A model generated the notes under the pieces. That model was not told the DNA's origin, searched no databases, and saw only the letters and a list, made by a program, of their open reading frames with translations. A stretch of 64,000 nucleotides of DNA, from contig NZ_FOMT01000005.1 in assembly GCF_900112695.1 (NCBI RefSeq), forward strand, positions 619,809 through 683,808, read 5' to 3'. The DNA comes from Paenibacillus catalpae (GTDB lineage Bacteria; Bacillota; Bacilli; Paenibacillales; Paenibacillaceae). Shown piece by piece: positions 25,992 through 34,984 of this stretch; the first letter of the stretch is position 1; each line of letters begins with the position of its first letter. Position numbers and translations under genes: made by a program.

Positions 25992-26288
25992 ATGGACAGG
26001 AAGAAATGGTTCGGCCTGGCCTCTCATCTGCTGTTAGGATTCTTGTTTCCATACGTACTGATTGGCGGCATCGTTCTGCTCTACGGTTTCATGGCCCCAT
26101 CTACGGGCTCTCAGAAGGCATATGGGACTGCCATCATTCTGGTTTACGCCTTGCTTATCATAGGGACAAATCTATGGACGTTAAGACGGCTTGATTTCCG
26201 TGCAAAATGGCGATGGCTTGTTATTCATACAGCCCTCTGGGCTGCGGCAGCAATTGCCTCGTTTGCCATGCTTCGTTTCTCGGAATAA
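25992..26288 (+). CDS. Small three-helix membrane protein
   Basis: 98-residue integral membrane protein with hydrophobic segments at about 12-35, 44-63 and 74-94, separated by short charged loops (RRLDFRAKWR). No family recognised. AAAAGGAG precedes the ATG. It may be the last gene of the ABC-GNAT-DUF3298 cluster. A weak hairpin (AAAGGGCTGTCC/GGGCAGCTCTTT, 26332-26357) follows. Confidence 0.65.
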   Translation: MDRKKWFGLASHLLLGFLFPYVLIGGIVLLYGFMAPSTGSQKAYGTAIILVYALLIIGTNLWTLRRLDFRAKWRWLVIHTALWAAAAIASFAMLRFSE

Positions 26289-26415
26289 TGTCATTCTTCA
26301 TTTCGAATAATAACCGGCTTATTACCGGCATGAAAGGGCTGTCCTTGCGGGCAGCTCTTTGTCGTCTGACATGACCTTAATTCCTCTCTCATACATTATC
26401 GTAGGGAGGGGTTCT

Positions 26416-28047
26416 ATGATGCTTGCGGTATGGATCGGTTTGCTGCTCTTTGCTTTCGTATGTGGCTGCGCTTTGCTTCTGACAGCAAGGGCACAGCACA
26501 GGATAAGGGCTTCGAGGCACATTAGCATGACCGCATATGGTTCTTATGCGCAAGCGCAGCAGGATAAACATGACCTGAATCTGTTCGGGCTTGCCCAGCA
26601 GCTGCGGAGACGGCTTGGAGCAGCTGCGTCATTTGGCCTTTCTTTTCAATCCCTTGGTTTGATAGGCGCTGTATTTCTGTTTGCGGGTCCGGCACTGCAG
26701 AAGGGGGGACCCTCTGTAGTCAGTATCGGATTACCGATCCTCGCTTTGTTTGGCATTCTGGTCAGCGCTTCCCTTGCCGAGATGTCTTCTGCTGTGCCGA
26801 CGGCGGGCGGCGTCTACCACTGGGCTTCCGCCCTTGGCACCAGGCGGTGGGGCTGGTATGCAGGCTGGTTCCACCTCGCCGGTCACCTCGCCATGATGGC
26901 CCTAATGAACGGTGCTTGTGCTTTTATTATCGATAAAATGCTGTCGGCATGGTTTATCTATTCCTCCTCCTGGCTAACGACGGGAATTCTGCTAGGTATC
27001 ATTACCGTCACTCAAGTGCTTGTTAATCTTTGGGGAACAGGGCGGACAGGAGCATTGCAGGAAGCGGGCATCTTGCTTCATGCGGCTGTCCTTGCCGCGA
27101 TTATTGGCGGGATCTTTATAGCCTTCGGTCAAAGCGTGTATTCACCGAAGCTGTTATATACGTTTCAAAATGCCTCTTTGGATGGGCATGTTACGCCGTG
27201 GGCTTTTATCGCCGGGGTACTTGTGCTGCAGAAGCTGTTTCTCGGAATGGATGGAGCCGCCCAGGCTTCGGAGGAAACAAGCGATCCTCGCCTTCGGGTT
27301 CCATGGGCGATCTACTTGTCATCGGTCTATACGATGATAGGCGGTTTTGTTCTCTTCATGTGTCTTACTCTCGTTCTTCCTGCCATTGTCGGCACAGCCT
27401 TGTTCAGCAGCAGCGACAGTCTGCTCGCGGCCGCCGCGCTTGATGGCTGGCAGGGGAATTCACTTATTCTGGCGGTGATTGCAGCCGCCATTTGGGGGAG
27501 CGGGAACAGCGAGATGCTGATCTGTTCAAGGGCGGTCTTTTGCATGGCGAGAGATCAGGCTTTGCCATTCAGCAGGGCGTTGTCCCAGGTATCGCGTGAG
27601 CAGCAGTCACCAATAGCGGCAGTCATCACAACTGCTGTATTCTCGGTTATTCTTTTTGGTGCGGGGAGGATGGTGGATGGGGGAGAGGCAGGTGTCTCCA
27701 GTTTACTTGGTTTCGCGGTATTATGTTTGCAGCTGGCGTATGTGATTCCGATCTGGATTAAACTGAGACTTCGTGGCAGGCATCGGCTGCTGGAGGATGC
27801 GCCATGGAACCTCGGCTCTTACAGCACGGTGGTGAACTGGACCGCACTGGTCTGGCTTATCCTGTCCGGAGCGTTAGCTGTCTTTGCGCTTGGACGGTGG
27901 GGAGCCGTTGGAGTGGCAATCCTCCTGATTATCGTTATGGTGATGGACAGGAAATACCGGAAGCAGCATCTTGCGAAGCTTCAGAGCCGTTTGAAGCGGC
28001 CAAAAGGCGAAATCATCCGAATTGAGCGAAAATTCCATCTTCACTAA
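26416..28047 (+). CDS. APC-superfamily amino acid / amine permease
   Basis: 543-residue membrane transporter of the BAT1/GABA-permease branch of the APC superfamily. The core begins at about residue 60 with SFGLSFQSLGLIGAVFLFAGPAL and continues SAVPTAGGVYHWASAL, giving about 12 helices. Ahead of the core are one extra membrane helix (2-24) and a basic linker, which is unusual for the family. The ATG pair at 26416 follows AGGGAGGGGTTCT; the in-frame TTG 26359 and ATG 26371 have no ribosome site. Substrate not assignable. Confidence 0.83.
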   Translation: MMLAVWIGLLLFAFVCGCALLLTARAQHRIRASRHISMTAYGSYAQAQQDKHDLNLFGLAQQLRRRLGAAASFGLSFQSLGLIGAVFLFAGPALQKGGPSVVSIGLPILALFGILVSASLAEMSSAVPTAGGVYHWASALGTRRWGWYAGWFHLAGHLAMMALMNGACAFIIDKMLSAWFIYSSSWLTTGILLGIITVTQVLVNLWGTGRTGALQEAGILLHAAVLAAIIGGIFIAFGQSVYSPKLLYTFQNASLDGHVTPWAFIAGVLVLQKLFLGMDGAAQASEETSDPRLRVPWAIYLSSVYTMIGGFVLFMCLTLVLPAIVGTALFSSSDSLLAAAALDGWQGNSLILAVIAAAIWGSGNSEMLICSRAVFCMARDQALPFSRALSQVSREQQSPIAAVITTAVFSVILFGAGRMVDGGEAGVSSLLGFAVLCLQLAYVIPIWIKLRLRGRHRLLEDAPWNLGSYSTVVNWTALVWLILSGALAVFALGRWGAVGVAILLIIVMVMDRKYRKQHLAKLQSRLKRPKGEIIRIERKFHLH

Positions 28048-28144
28048 TTTGAAGGAGCGGATGCCGGGAAATGAGGAAATAATTGAAGCTTTTATTTCCC
28101 GGGGAAGCGCATAATCCTACACAAAGAAAACGTTTTCGACACGG

Positions 28145-28215
28145 CGGGCTCGAATGTTACAAAAGCTGTCGAAGCATAGTCTTGAAAGACTATGCTGAAA
28201 TAGCTGAAAAGCCCG
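28145..28215 (+). promoter_or_regulatory. Nested-hairpin structured element
   Basis: Three coaxial helices: CGGGCT (28145-28150)/AGCCCG (28210-28215), AGCT (28164-28167)/AGCT (28202-28205), and AGCATAGTC (28173-28181)/GACTATGCT (28188-28196) with loop TTGAAA. It is preceded by another inverted repeat, CCGGGAAAT (28064-28072)/ATTTCCCGG (28094-28102), and a 17-codon ORF (28061-28114) with GAAGGAG ahead. It lies before the promoter of the MOSC gene, so if transcribed it belongs to the permease mRNA. The class is unknown. Confidence 0.4.
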
Positions 28216-28274
28216 TATTTATGCCTGTTTCCAGTGGATTAATACCATTAATAATAGACCGCCAAAAGATGTTT

Positions 28275-28304
28275 TTGCCATCTTCTCCCTAATCAGATTA
28301 TAAT
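28275..28304 (+). promoter_or_regulatory. Sigma-A promoter of MOSC gene
   Basis: TTGCCA (28275-28280) and a perfect TATAAT (28299-28304) with an 18-bp spacer, about 40 bp before the MOSC ATG. Confidence 0.7.
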
Positions 28305-28344
28305 AGTGGAAGAATTGAAATGGACAGGAGGCTCAGAGAAACAA

Positions 28345-29034
28345 ATGTCTCGGGAAATAATGAACAGCCGCATTGTCTCGCTGAATGTAGGAACTCCTGT
28401 GGAGGCAATGCATGGCAACAAGCCCGTTCAAACGGGTATTTTCAAGAAATCATCAGGCAGCAGGCATTATTTAAGCACAACGGGATTATCCGGCGACGGG
28501 CAGGCGGATCTTGTCAATCACGGCGGGCCCGACAAAGCAGTATGTGTCTATTTCGAGCGTCATTTCCCGTACTGGGAAGAGTGGCTCGGCAATAAGCTGA
28601 GCTCCGGCGCGTTTGGCGAGAACTGGACGGTATCTGACTGGACGGAGCATGATTTGTGCATCGGTGATGTTGTGCAGGCCGGAGAAGTAATCGTACAGGT
28701 AAGCCAGCCGAGACAGCCGTGCTTTAAGCTTGGCATCAGGCATCAGCGGCCGGAGCTCACCGCTCATGTTCAGCAGACCGGATTTACGGGATTTTATTTC
28801 CGTGTCCTGCAGGAAGGGGAAGTCGGGGCAGGTGAGGGCTTAACGGTTCTGGAGCGTCATCATGCAGCGATATCCCTTGCAGAGGCTAACCGCGTCATGT
28901 ATAAAGGCAAGAATGATCTGGCAGGAATGACAGCTTTGCTTGCGGTTGAAGAGCTGTCTGACAGTTGGAAACAGACGTTAACAAGCCGTATTGAACGGCT
29001 GCAGCAAGCGGGGCTGGGAGGCAATACGGATTGA
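28345..29034 (+). CDS. MOSC-domain protein (YiiM-like)
   Basis: 229-residue MOSC-domain protein of the YiiM/YflK branch, whose members bind the molybdenum cofactor and detoxify N-hydroxylated bases. The family pattern is plain: GLSGDGQADLVNHGGPDKAV, GAFGENWTVSDW, and the cofactor cysteine in SQPRQPCFKLG. The 3-alpha domain follows. The ATG at 28345 lies downstream of AGGAGGCTCAGAG at a slightly long distance; the in-frame GTG at 28306 overlaps the promoter and is excluded. TTGA overlap with the kinase-like gene downstream. Confidence 0.87.
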   Translation: MSREIMNSRIVSLNVGTPVEAMHGNKPVQTGIFKKSSGSRHYLSTTGLSGDGQADLVNHGGPDKAVCVYFERHFPYWEEWLGNKLSSGAFGENWTVSDWTEHDLCIGDVVQAGEVIVQVSQPRQPCFKLGIRHQRPELTAHVQQTGFTGFYFRVLQEGEVGAGEGLTVLERHHAAISLAEANRVMYKGKNDLAGMTALLAVEELSDSWKQTLTSRIERLQQAGLGGNTD

Positions 29035-30032
29035 AAGAGAACGAAATCGCCGCGCTAATTGACCAATACGCGTTTAATGCCGATTGGACGATTGTGCCGG
29101 GAGACAGCGGAATGAATAATACAACGCGGATGATCAAGGCAGGCGATGAACGATTTGTCCTTCGCGTGTACAACAATCACCGGGATTCGGATATTGTGGC
29201 GCTTGAGCACCATGTATTGTCTGCTCTTAATAAGCAGCAGCCCGGATTCCGGGTTCCGGTACCTGTAGCCAATCGGACAGGGGATACCATCTCCCGTACG
29301 TATGACGGGCTGCTTGCTGCCATGTGCCGTTATATCCCGGGAGAACGTCCGTCACCAGAGAGAAAAGAGCATATTCTTTCCCTGGGTGCAATCGCCGCGA
29401 AACTCTCAGCCGCGCTTCGTGATTTGACGATTTCGCAAAAACCGATCTATGACCCTTACTATAAGCTCGAAGAGACTTATTCGACTTTGATTCATGAGGA
29501 GCTTCCTGGAATTATGCAATCTTCGGAGAAGTTTATCCTGCAGGCAGATAAAGCTGCGGCGATCGAGGACCAGTTGAAAATCCTCTCCGGCAAGATGAAG
29601 GGGTTATGGGAACTGCCGCATCAATGGATTCATGGCGATCTGAATTTCAGCAATACCGTTGCAAACGGCGATGATATTATAGGCGTGCTGGATTTTGAGT
29701 TTTGCACCGTCGATGTAAGGGCGATGGAGCTCGTAGTCGTACTTATCGATTTCTTTAAAGGCGAGGATGCAGTGATATGGGAACGTATCCAATTGTTCTG
29801 TGAAGGATACGGACGCTTCGGCAAGCTTGCGCCTGTCGAGGTGGAGGCGCTTCCTCTTCTCATCAAGCTGAGAGCTCTCGATGTGTTTCTTCACTTCATC
29901 AATCGGTGGAAGGAAGGTCTTGACGAAGCAGAGATTGCAGCAGGCTTCATCGATCAGACCTACCGAATCTGCGAGTGGGTCGACCGGAACGAGGGGCAGC
30001 TACTTACGCTGTTTCGCCGTGAACTTCTGTAA
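29031..30032 (+). CDS. Phosphotransferase (APH / choline-kinase fold)
   Basis: 333-residue kinase-fold protein of the aminoglycoside phosphotransferase (APH) family. The glycine-loop equivalent GDSGMNNTTRMI is at about 23-34, the catalytic Brenner motif is WIHGDLNFSNT (about 200-210), and the metal-binding aspartate is in GVLDFEF. Despite the family name these enzymes often phosphorylate small alcohols such as homoserine or choline; the acceptor is unknown. The TTG start overlaps the MOSC stop, with GGGAGGCAATACGGA ahead. Confidence 0.84.
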   Translation: MKENEIAALIDQYAFNADWTIVPGDSGMNNTTRMIKAGDERFVLRVYNNHRDSDIVALEHHVLSALNKQQPGFRVPVPVANRTGDTISRTYDGLLAAMCRYIPGERPSPERKEHILSLGAIAAKLSAALRDLTISQKPIYDPYYKLEETYSTLIHEELPGIMQSSEKFILQADKAAAIEDQLKILSGKMKGLWELPHQWIHGDLNFSNTVANGDDIIGVLDFEFCTVDVRAMELVVVLIDFFKGEDAVIWERIQLFCEGYGRFGKLAPVEVEALPLLIKLRALDVFLHFINRWKEGLDEAEIAAGFIDQTYRICEWVDRNEGQLLTLFRRELL

Positions 30033-30083
30033 TCTGCAGCCACAATTCGTTAATGTTGCTAATTGTAGAGAGGATGTGCCGAG

Positions 30084-31004
30084 ATGAACGTCGCAGCATC
30101 ACTTGGATATGGCAGTCAGGAACGATTGTTAATCATTAATGCGGATGACTATGGCTTGTGCCAGTCAACCAATAAAGGTATTCAGCAGCTGCTTCAGGAG
30201 CGTGCGGTAAGCTCGGCCACTATTATGATGCCTTGCAAGTCCTCCCGCGAAGCGGCTCTTTGGAGCGCCAATCATCCGGAATACGATGTAGGTATCCATT
30301 TTACCTTTACAAGCGAATGGGATACTTACCGTTGGGGACCGGTTAATAAAGCCGGCGATACACATTCGCTCATAACCAGTGAAGGATATTTCCCGAAAGA
30401 CTGCCGAACCTTTGAGCTCCAGGCTGATCCGCAGCAGGTGAAGAAGGAGATGATCGCGCAAGTCGAAGCAGCCCTGCAGTTAGGGATGAATCCCACTCAC
30501 GCGGATAACCACATGGGAAGCCTATATGGACTGGAGACGGGCAAAAACTTTCTGAAGGAAGTATTTGAGGTATGCTCCGCGTATGGCTTGCCATTCCGGA
30601 TGCCACGCAAGGTGGCTGCTGCGAATGGACAGATGGTTCCGCCTGAGCTTGAAGAGCAGGCGCGCCAGCTTGGGTTACTTGCCCATGCCATGGGCGTTGT
30701 TGTTCTGGATTATTTGCTGGGACTGCCATTTCCTCTTCAGCAAGGCGATACGTACGATACGGTCAAAGCGAACTTGAAGCAGCTATTGAAGCAGCTTCAG
30801 CCGGGTGTAACCGAGCTCTTGTTCCATCCATCGCTAGTGACCGATGAACTTCTTACCTTCCATGGCCAGCCTGATAAGCGCGGCATGGAATTTCAGTTGT
30901 TCCGCGATCCGGAAATCCATAAGGCGTTGCAATCTGAAGGGATTAAAGTGATCCGCTGGAGTGATTTGCAGCAGGTTCAAAAGGCTGTGTATGGCAGGCC
31001 CTAG
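30084..31004 (+). CDS. ChbG/HpnK-type (YdjC-like) carbohydrate deacetylase
   Basis: 306-residue deacetylase of the YdjC family, which removes acetyl groups from N-acetylated sugars such as chitooligosaccharides. The N-terminal INADDYGLCQSTNKGI carries the metal aspartate, THADNHMGSLYGL gives the second set of ligands, and ELLFHPSLVTDELL the C-terminal one. No signal peptide, so it acts in the cytosol. GAGAGGATGTGCCGAG precedes the ATG. It is probably cotranscribed with the phosphotransferase 50 bp upstream. Confidence 0.87.
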   Translation: MNVAASLGYGSQERLLIINADDYGLCQSTNKGIQQLLQERAVSSATIMMPCKSSREAALWSANHPEYDVGIHFTFTSEWDTYRWGPVNKAGDTHSLITSEGYFPKDCRTFELQADPQQVKKEMIAQVEAALQLGMNPTHADNHMGSLYGLETGKNFLKEVFEVCSAYGLPFRMPRKVAAANGQMVPPELEEQARQLGLLAHAMGVVVLDYLLGLPFPLQQGDTYDTVKANLKQLLKQLQPGVTELLFHPSLVTDELLTFHGQPDKRGMEFQLFRDPEIHKALQSEGIKVIRWSDLQQVQKAVYGRP

Positions 31005-31056
31005 GGAAGTAGCCGAGTGGAGTATAGGAGTTTAGACTATTTTCGGGGGATAGAAA

Positions 31057-31554
31057 TTGGAAACGATACAGTTTAATTACGGTCAGCATGCGGGTAAAGC
31101 CATGAAGAGCCTTTATTTTCAAACCTTGAAAATTCGATTGACATGGATTTTTGAAGTTGTTTTCGTCTTCATTTGTATTATTCTAGCTGCTGTAACCAAT
31201 TCCAAAATACTGGCCGTAATTGCGGCAGCGATAATTTTTGTGTCCATACTTAATTATGTCACTCAGGTTATTGTTCACCCTAGAAGAATAATGAAAGTCA
31301 GAAATTTGAACAGCCGGTATGAGATTAGCTTCAACTCCGATGACTTCGAGTTAAAAGCGCCCGAGGGTGCATCCAAAGTCAATTGGAGCTTTTTCGCAAA
31401 GGTTTGGGAGAACGAACACTATTATTTTTTATTTCATAATAAGAGACAGTATTGGATCGTACCGAAAGAGTCGTTCCGGAGTGCCGAGCAGGAGCAATTA
31501 TTCCGTAACATTGTCCAGAGCCATCATAAGATCGCAACTGGAGTCATCCGATAA
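31057..31554 (+). CDS. YcxB-like membrane protein
   Basis: 165-residue protein with two adjacent membrane helices (about 27-45 and 49-67), followed by a soluble YcxB-type domain (YEISFNSDDFELKAPEG..NWSFFAKVWE..YYFLFHNKRQYWIVPKESF). TTG start after GGGGGATAGAAA. It is followed by an AAA ATPase and DUF58 protein, suggesting a role in the same membrane assembly. The biochemical activity of YcxB proteins is not established. Confidence 0.75.
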   Translation: METIQFNYGQHAGKAMKSLYFQTLKIRLTWIFEVVFVFICIILAAVTNSKILAVIAAAIIFVSILNYVTQVIVHPRRIMKVRNLNSRYEISFNSDDFELKAPEGASKVNWSFFAKVWENEHYYFLFHNKRQYWIVPKESFRSAEQEQLFRNIVQSHHKIATGVIR

Positions 31555-31573
31555 CGAAAAAGGAGCCTCGCAT

Positions 31574-32533
31574 ATGTCATTTCAATCGATCAACCAATTA
31601 GCGGAGAGACTTAATACCAATATCGGCCGTGTTATTGTTGGAAAAGAAAGCGTTACCGAGCTATTATTTATCGCCTTAATTACCTCGGGTCATGTTCTCC
31701 TGGAAGATGTGCCTGGAACGGGGAAAACTTTGCTTGCCAAATCTCTGGCACAGTCGCTGAAGCTACAATTCCGCCGGGTACAGTTCACGCCAGATCTGCT
31801 TCCGTCTGACCTTAGCGGCATACAATATTACAATCAGAAGGATGGCGGCTTCGAGTTTCGGCCGGGGCCGCTCTTCACGAATCTGCTGCTCGCCGATGAA
31901 ATAAACCGTGCGACACCGCGGACACAATCAAGTCTGCTCGAATGCATGGAAGAGCGCCAGATTAGTGTCGACGGCGAGACAAAGCGGCTGGACAAGCCGT
32001 TTATGGTTATCGCCACGCAAAACCCGGTTGAGCATCAGGGAACTTTCCCGCTGCCGGAAGCTCAGTTGGACCGGTTCTTGTTCAAGATTCAAATGGGTTA
32101 TCCAACAACCGAAGAAGCACTTCAAATCCTTAAGCGGTTTAACAATGCCGATCCGTTAGCTCAACTGGATGCCGTTGCGACAGCGGCTGATATTGCAGAG
32201 GCCCAGAAGGTGTATGCAGAGGTCCGGGTATCCGATGAAGTGCTGCAATATTTACTGCAGCTGATTGAGCGCACGCGCTCGCGCGAAGACATTCTCATTG
32301 GCGTAAGTCCGCGCGGCAGCCAGGCTCTTCTGAGAGCCTCGCAGGTTCATGCGATCCTTCGCGGCCGTGATTATTTGACGCCAGATGATGTTAAGGCAAT
32401 GGCGAAGCCGGTACTTGCGCATCGTTTGTCACTTCGGGGAATGCAAAGGTCGCATAAGCATGCGGAAGACATCATTGAAGATATTATCCGGCAAACCGCG
32501 GTACCTGCGGAAGCTGGAATCGCCTCCCGATAG
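31574..32533 (+). CDS. MoxR-family AAA+ ATPase
   Basis: 319-residue AAA+ chaperone-like ATPase. Walker A DVPGTGKT, Walker B LLLADEINRA, and sensor 1 VIATQNPVEHQG are visible, followed by the family insert LPEAQLDRF and a sensor-2 arginine in GVSPRGSQAL. MoxR proteins act with VWA or DUF58 partners to mature or assemble protein complexes. The ATG is after AAAAGGAGCCTCGCAT. It overlaps nothing but lies 11 bp from the DUF58 gene. Confidence 0.91.
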   Translation: MSFQSINQLAERLNTNIGRVIVGKESVTELLFIALITSGHVLLEDVPGTGKTLLAKSLAQSLKLQFRRVQFTPDLLPSDLSGIQYYNQKDGGFEFRPGPLFTNLLLADEINRATPRTQSSLLECMEERQISVDGETKRLDKPFMVIATQNPVEHQGTFPLPEAQLDRFLFKIQMGYPTTEEALQILKRFNNADPLAQLDAVATAADIAEAQKVYAEVRVSDEVLQYLLQLIERTRSREDILIGVSPRGSQALLRASQVHAILRGRDYLTPDDVKAMAKPVLAHRLSLRGMQRSHKHAEDIIEDIIRQTAVPAEAGIASR

Positions 32534-32543
32534 GGGTGAGCGG

Positions 32544-33650
32544 ATGATCATATTCTGGGTAGCATTTGCGGCTATACTTGTCTTTTTCCTGCAGGCCAAA
32601 ATTTTTCACCGGTATGCCTTGCGGCAAATCGGCTATGAACGGAAATTTCAAAAAAGAGTGAGCTATCGCGGCGAAACGATTGAATTAGTCGAGCAGCTAA
32701 CGAATGCCAAATGGCTGCCTGTCCCGTGGATGCGCGTAGAATCGCAGTTATCTTCGGACTTATGGTTTCACCGGCAGGATAATCTCGAAGTGAGCAGCGG
32801 CAAGCTGTCGCAAAATCATAAAAGCTTTTTCACCTTGATGCCTTATACCAAGATTACAAGAAGACACCGCATCGTTTGCACCAAGAGAGGCTGGTACAAG
32901 CTGCAATCGGTTACAATGACCGCGGGGGATCTGCTTGGCTTCCTGCACCAGACGAAGCAAATTCCGCTAAACGGCGAGCTGATCGTCTACCCGACGCCTG
33001 CTGAAGTACCCGTTCATGAGCTGCCTTCTCACAGCTGGCAGGGAGAGCTGTCGGTCAGACGCTGGATTGTCGAGGATCCTTTTGTTGTGATGGGGACGCG
33101 TCAATATCGCTCCGGCGATACGTACAAGATGGTCAACTGGAAAGCGACAGCCAGGACGGGAAATCTTCAGGTGCATCAATACGATTACACAGCAGACCGC
33201 AGGTTGATGATCTATCTGAACGTGGAAGACAATGAAAGCATGTGGCGGTCCGTTAATGACGAAGAACTGATTGAACATGGTATTGAGTGGGCGGCTGGAG
33301 CTGCTCAAGCCGTAATAAACAGCGGAATGGAAGCGGGCTTTTGCACGAATATGCCGATTATTGGCGAGTTTGGCAGTACACTCGTTGAACCACGCAGCGG
33401 AGGGGGGCATCTGTCGGACATGTTCGAGGCGATGGCGAAGCTGGAGCTCATCCGGACAGAACCGTTTGTCGATCTGCTCACAAGGGAAGCGGACAGCGGT
33501 TATTCCCAGCGGGATGTGCTGGTCATCTCCAGCTTCTGGAATGAACAGCTTGAGCTTCAGGCGGACAGGCTCCGCCGGAGCGGGAATGCGGTTGTTCATT
33601 GGCAGCTGACATCGCAACCGGAACAGCAGCGGGCAGGTGAAGCAGGATGA
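32544..33650 (+). CDS. DUF58 protein, MoxR partner
   Basis: 368-residue protein with one or two N-terminal membrane segments (IIFWVAFAAILVFFLQ) and a C-terminal DUF58 domain marked by RQYRSGDTYKMVNWKATAR and DYTADRRLMIYLNV. DUF58 proteins are related to von Willebrand A domains and sit next to MoxR ATPases. The start ATG has AGGGGTGAGCGG immediately ahead. Its end overlaps the next gene by four bases (ATGA). Confidence 0.88.
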   Translation: MIIFWVAFAAILVFFLQAKIFHRYALRQIGYERKFQKRVSYRGETIELVEQLTNAKWLPVPWMRVESQLSSDLWFHRQDNLEVSSGKLSQNHKSFFTLMPYTKITRRHRIVCTKRGWYKLQSVTMTAGDLLGFLHQTKQIPLNGELIVYPTPAEVPVHELPSHSWQGELSVRRWIVEDPFVVMGTRQYRSGDTYKMVNWKATARTGNLQVHQYDYTADRRLMIYLNVEDNESMWRSVNDEELIEHGIEWAAGAAQAVINSGMEAGFCTNMPIIGEFGSTLVEPRSGGGHLSDMFEAMAKLELIRTEPFVDLLTREADSGYSQRDVLVISSFWNEQLELQADRLRRSGNAVVHWQLTSQPEQQRAGEAG

Positions 33651-34984
33651 ATCAGACCCCAAGACGCAAGCTGATGATGCATCTGCTGTATGGCGGGATT
33701 GAAACCTTATTCGCCTTGCCGGTTTGGTTCCTGGCACTGTTCTTTACTTCAACGAAGGCCTTTATGTTCCTATGGCTGGTAACGCTTCCAATTGTCTATA
33801 TGACAGGTGCAATGCTGAACAGCAAAGTGAAAAATAACCGTCGTTTATATCGTATGCTAATTGGAATACTGCTGGGAGCCGTGCATACTTTTATTCTTCT
33901 TGCCATGTTGTTGGCACTTCAGGCTGAACAGCCGGGGGTGACCGTTATCGTTCCTGCACTTCTTGCAGCATTCACTGCCACAAGAGGGATGAGTACCTGG
34001 ACCAAAGGCTGGACAGCTTCTTTCCCCAATATGGCGATGTTAGTCAGCATACTCTTTTATGTCGTCTTGACCATTGCTGCCCACCTTCAGGACAAGCTTC
34101 AACCGTATTTTAACTTCCTGACGATCTGCGGCATTATCGCTCTAATTATCATGCTTTATGTGGTGAATGAACGGCTGCTTACGTCCGAGACGCAATCAGG
34201 GGGAGCCATTCAATCTTCCACAACAAAGGTTTTTAAGCGGCAAAACCGCTTTATGCTCACAATCGTAGCCGTCCTGCTGCTTATTGCCGGACTGTTTCGC
34301 CAGCTGCAGTCTACTATCGAAGCCTTCTTTGATTCCGTTATTAACCGGATCATGGAGTGGATGAATGGATCAGGCGAGGCCGCCCAGGAGACGCCTTCGC
34401 AGCCAGCCCTTCCAGAGCAAAGCGGCTTGCCTCCGGTTGAAGCTAATAATCCGCCGGAATGGCTCGAAAGGCTGGAACAGGTGGCGAAGTTCATCGGCAT
34501 TGCTCTTCTGGTGCTTGGAATCGCCGTACTCCTCTTTATTATTGGACGCAAGCTCTATCAGCTTATCAACAAATTACTGGGCCGGATCTGGGAACGTGCA
34601 GCTGACAGCAAGGAAAGTGCGGAAGGTTATACGGATGAGGTGGAGAGTCTGGTGGACCGGGCGAAATGGAGTACAAGGTTTGGAAGGTCCAATAAGAAGC
34701 AGAAGGAAGCCCGCTGGGAGGAGTTGTCCTCAGCCGGAGAGAAGATTCGTTATTTGTACCGGAGATATGTTACTGCCGCGATTGGTCGGGGGTATGGCTA
34801 TAAGCCGCATTTCACCCCAAAAGAAACGACTTCGGATATTGTTGCCTGGCACAATAAGTCTGGGGCGAAGGCCGATGCTGATATTCTGGCCCGTCTGTAT
34901 GATGAAGTCCGGTACGGCGAACAGGAGCCAAACGAAGAACTCGTCCAATCCCTGAAGAAGAGACTGGACGAGGAGCGGAAATAA
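33647..34984 (+). CDS. Polytopic membrane protein with DUF4129-like C-terminus
   Basis: 445 residues with six or seven membrane helices (around 15-50, 67-88, 95-110, 122-145, 160-178, 198-217, 282-305) and a soluble C-terminal part (KIRYLYRRYVTAAIGRGYGY) of DUF4129 type. In other genomes DUF4129 follows transglutaminase proteins in MoxR-DUF58 operons; here no transglutaminase domain is visible. Probably the membrane anchor of this complex. It ends back to back with ypdA on the other strand. Confidence 0.72.
   Translation: MNQTPRRKLMMHLLYGGIETLFALPVWFLALFFTSTKAFMFLWLVTLPIVYMTGAMLNSKVKNNRRLYRMLIGILLGAVHTFILLAMLLALQAEQPGVTVIVPALLAAFTATRGMSTWTKGWTASFPNMAMLVSILFYVVLTIAAHLQDKLQPYFNFLTICGIIALIIMLYVVNERLLTSETQSGGAIQSSTTKVFKRQNRFMLTIVAVLLLIAGLFRQLQSTIEAFFDSVINRIMEWMNGSGEAAQETPSQPALPEQSGLPPVEANNPPEWLERLEQVAKFIGIALLVLGIAVLLFIIGRKLYQLINKLLGRIWERAADSKESAEGYTDEVESLVDRAKWSTRFGRSNKKQKEARWEELSSAGEKIRYLYRRYVTAAIGRGYGYKPHFTPKETTSDIVAWHNKSGAKADADILARLYDEVRYGEQEPNEELVQSLKKRLDEERK

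Noticed and set aside
26332..26360. Terminator after the three-helix membrane protein
   Set aside because: The hairpin AAAGGGCTGTCC/GGGCAGCTCTTT is present, but the tail is not T-rich and it lies next to the permease start region; mentioned only in the gene entry.
28083..28292. 69-codon ORF between permease and MOSC genes
   Set aside because: No ribosome site at its start and it runs through the hairpins and into the MOSC promoter.
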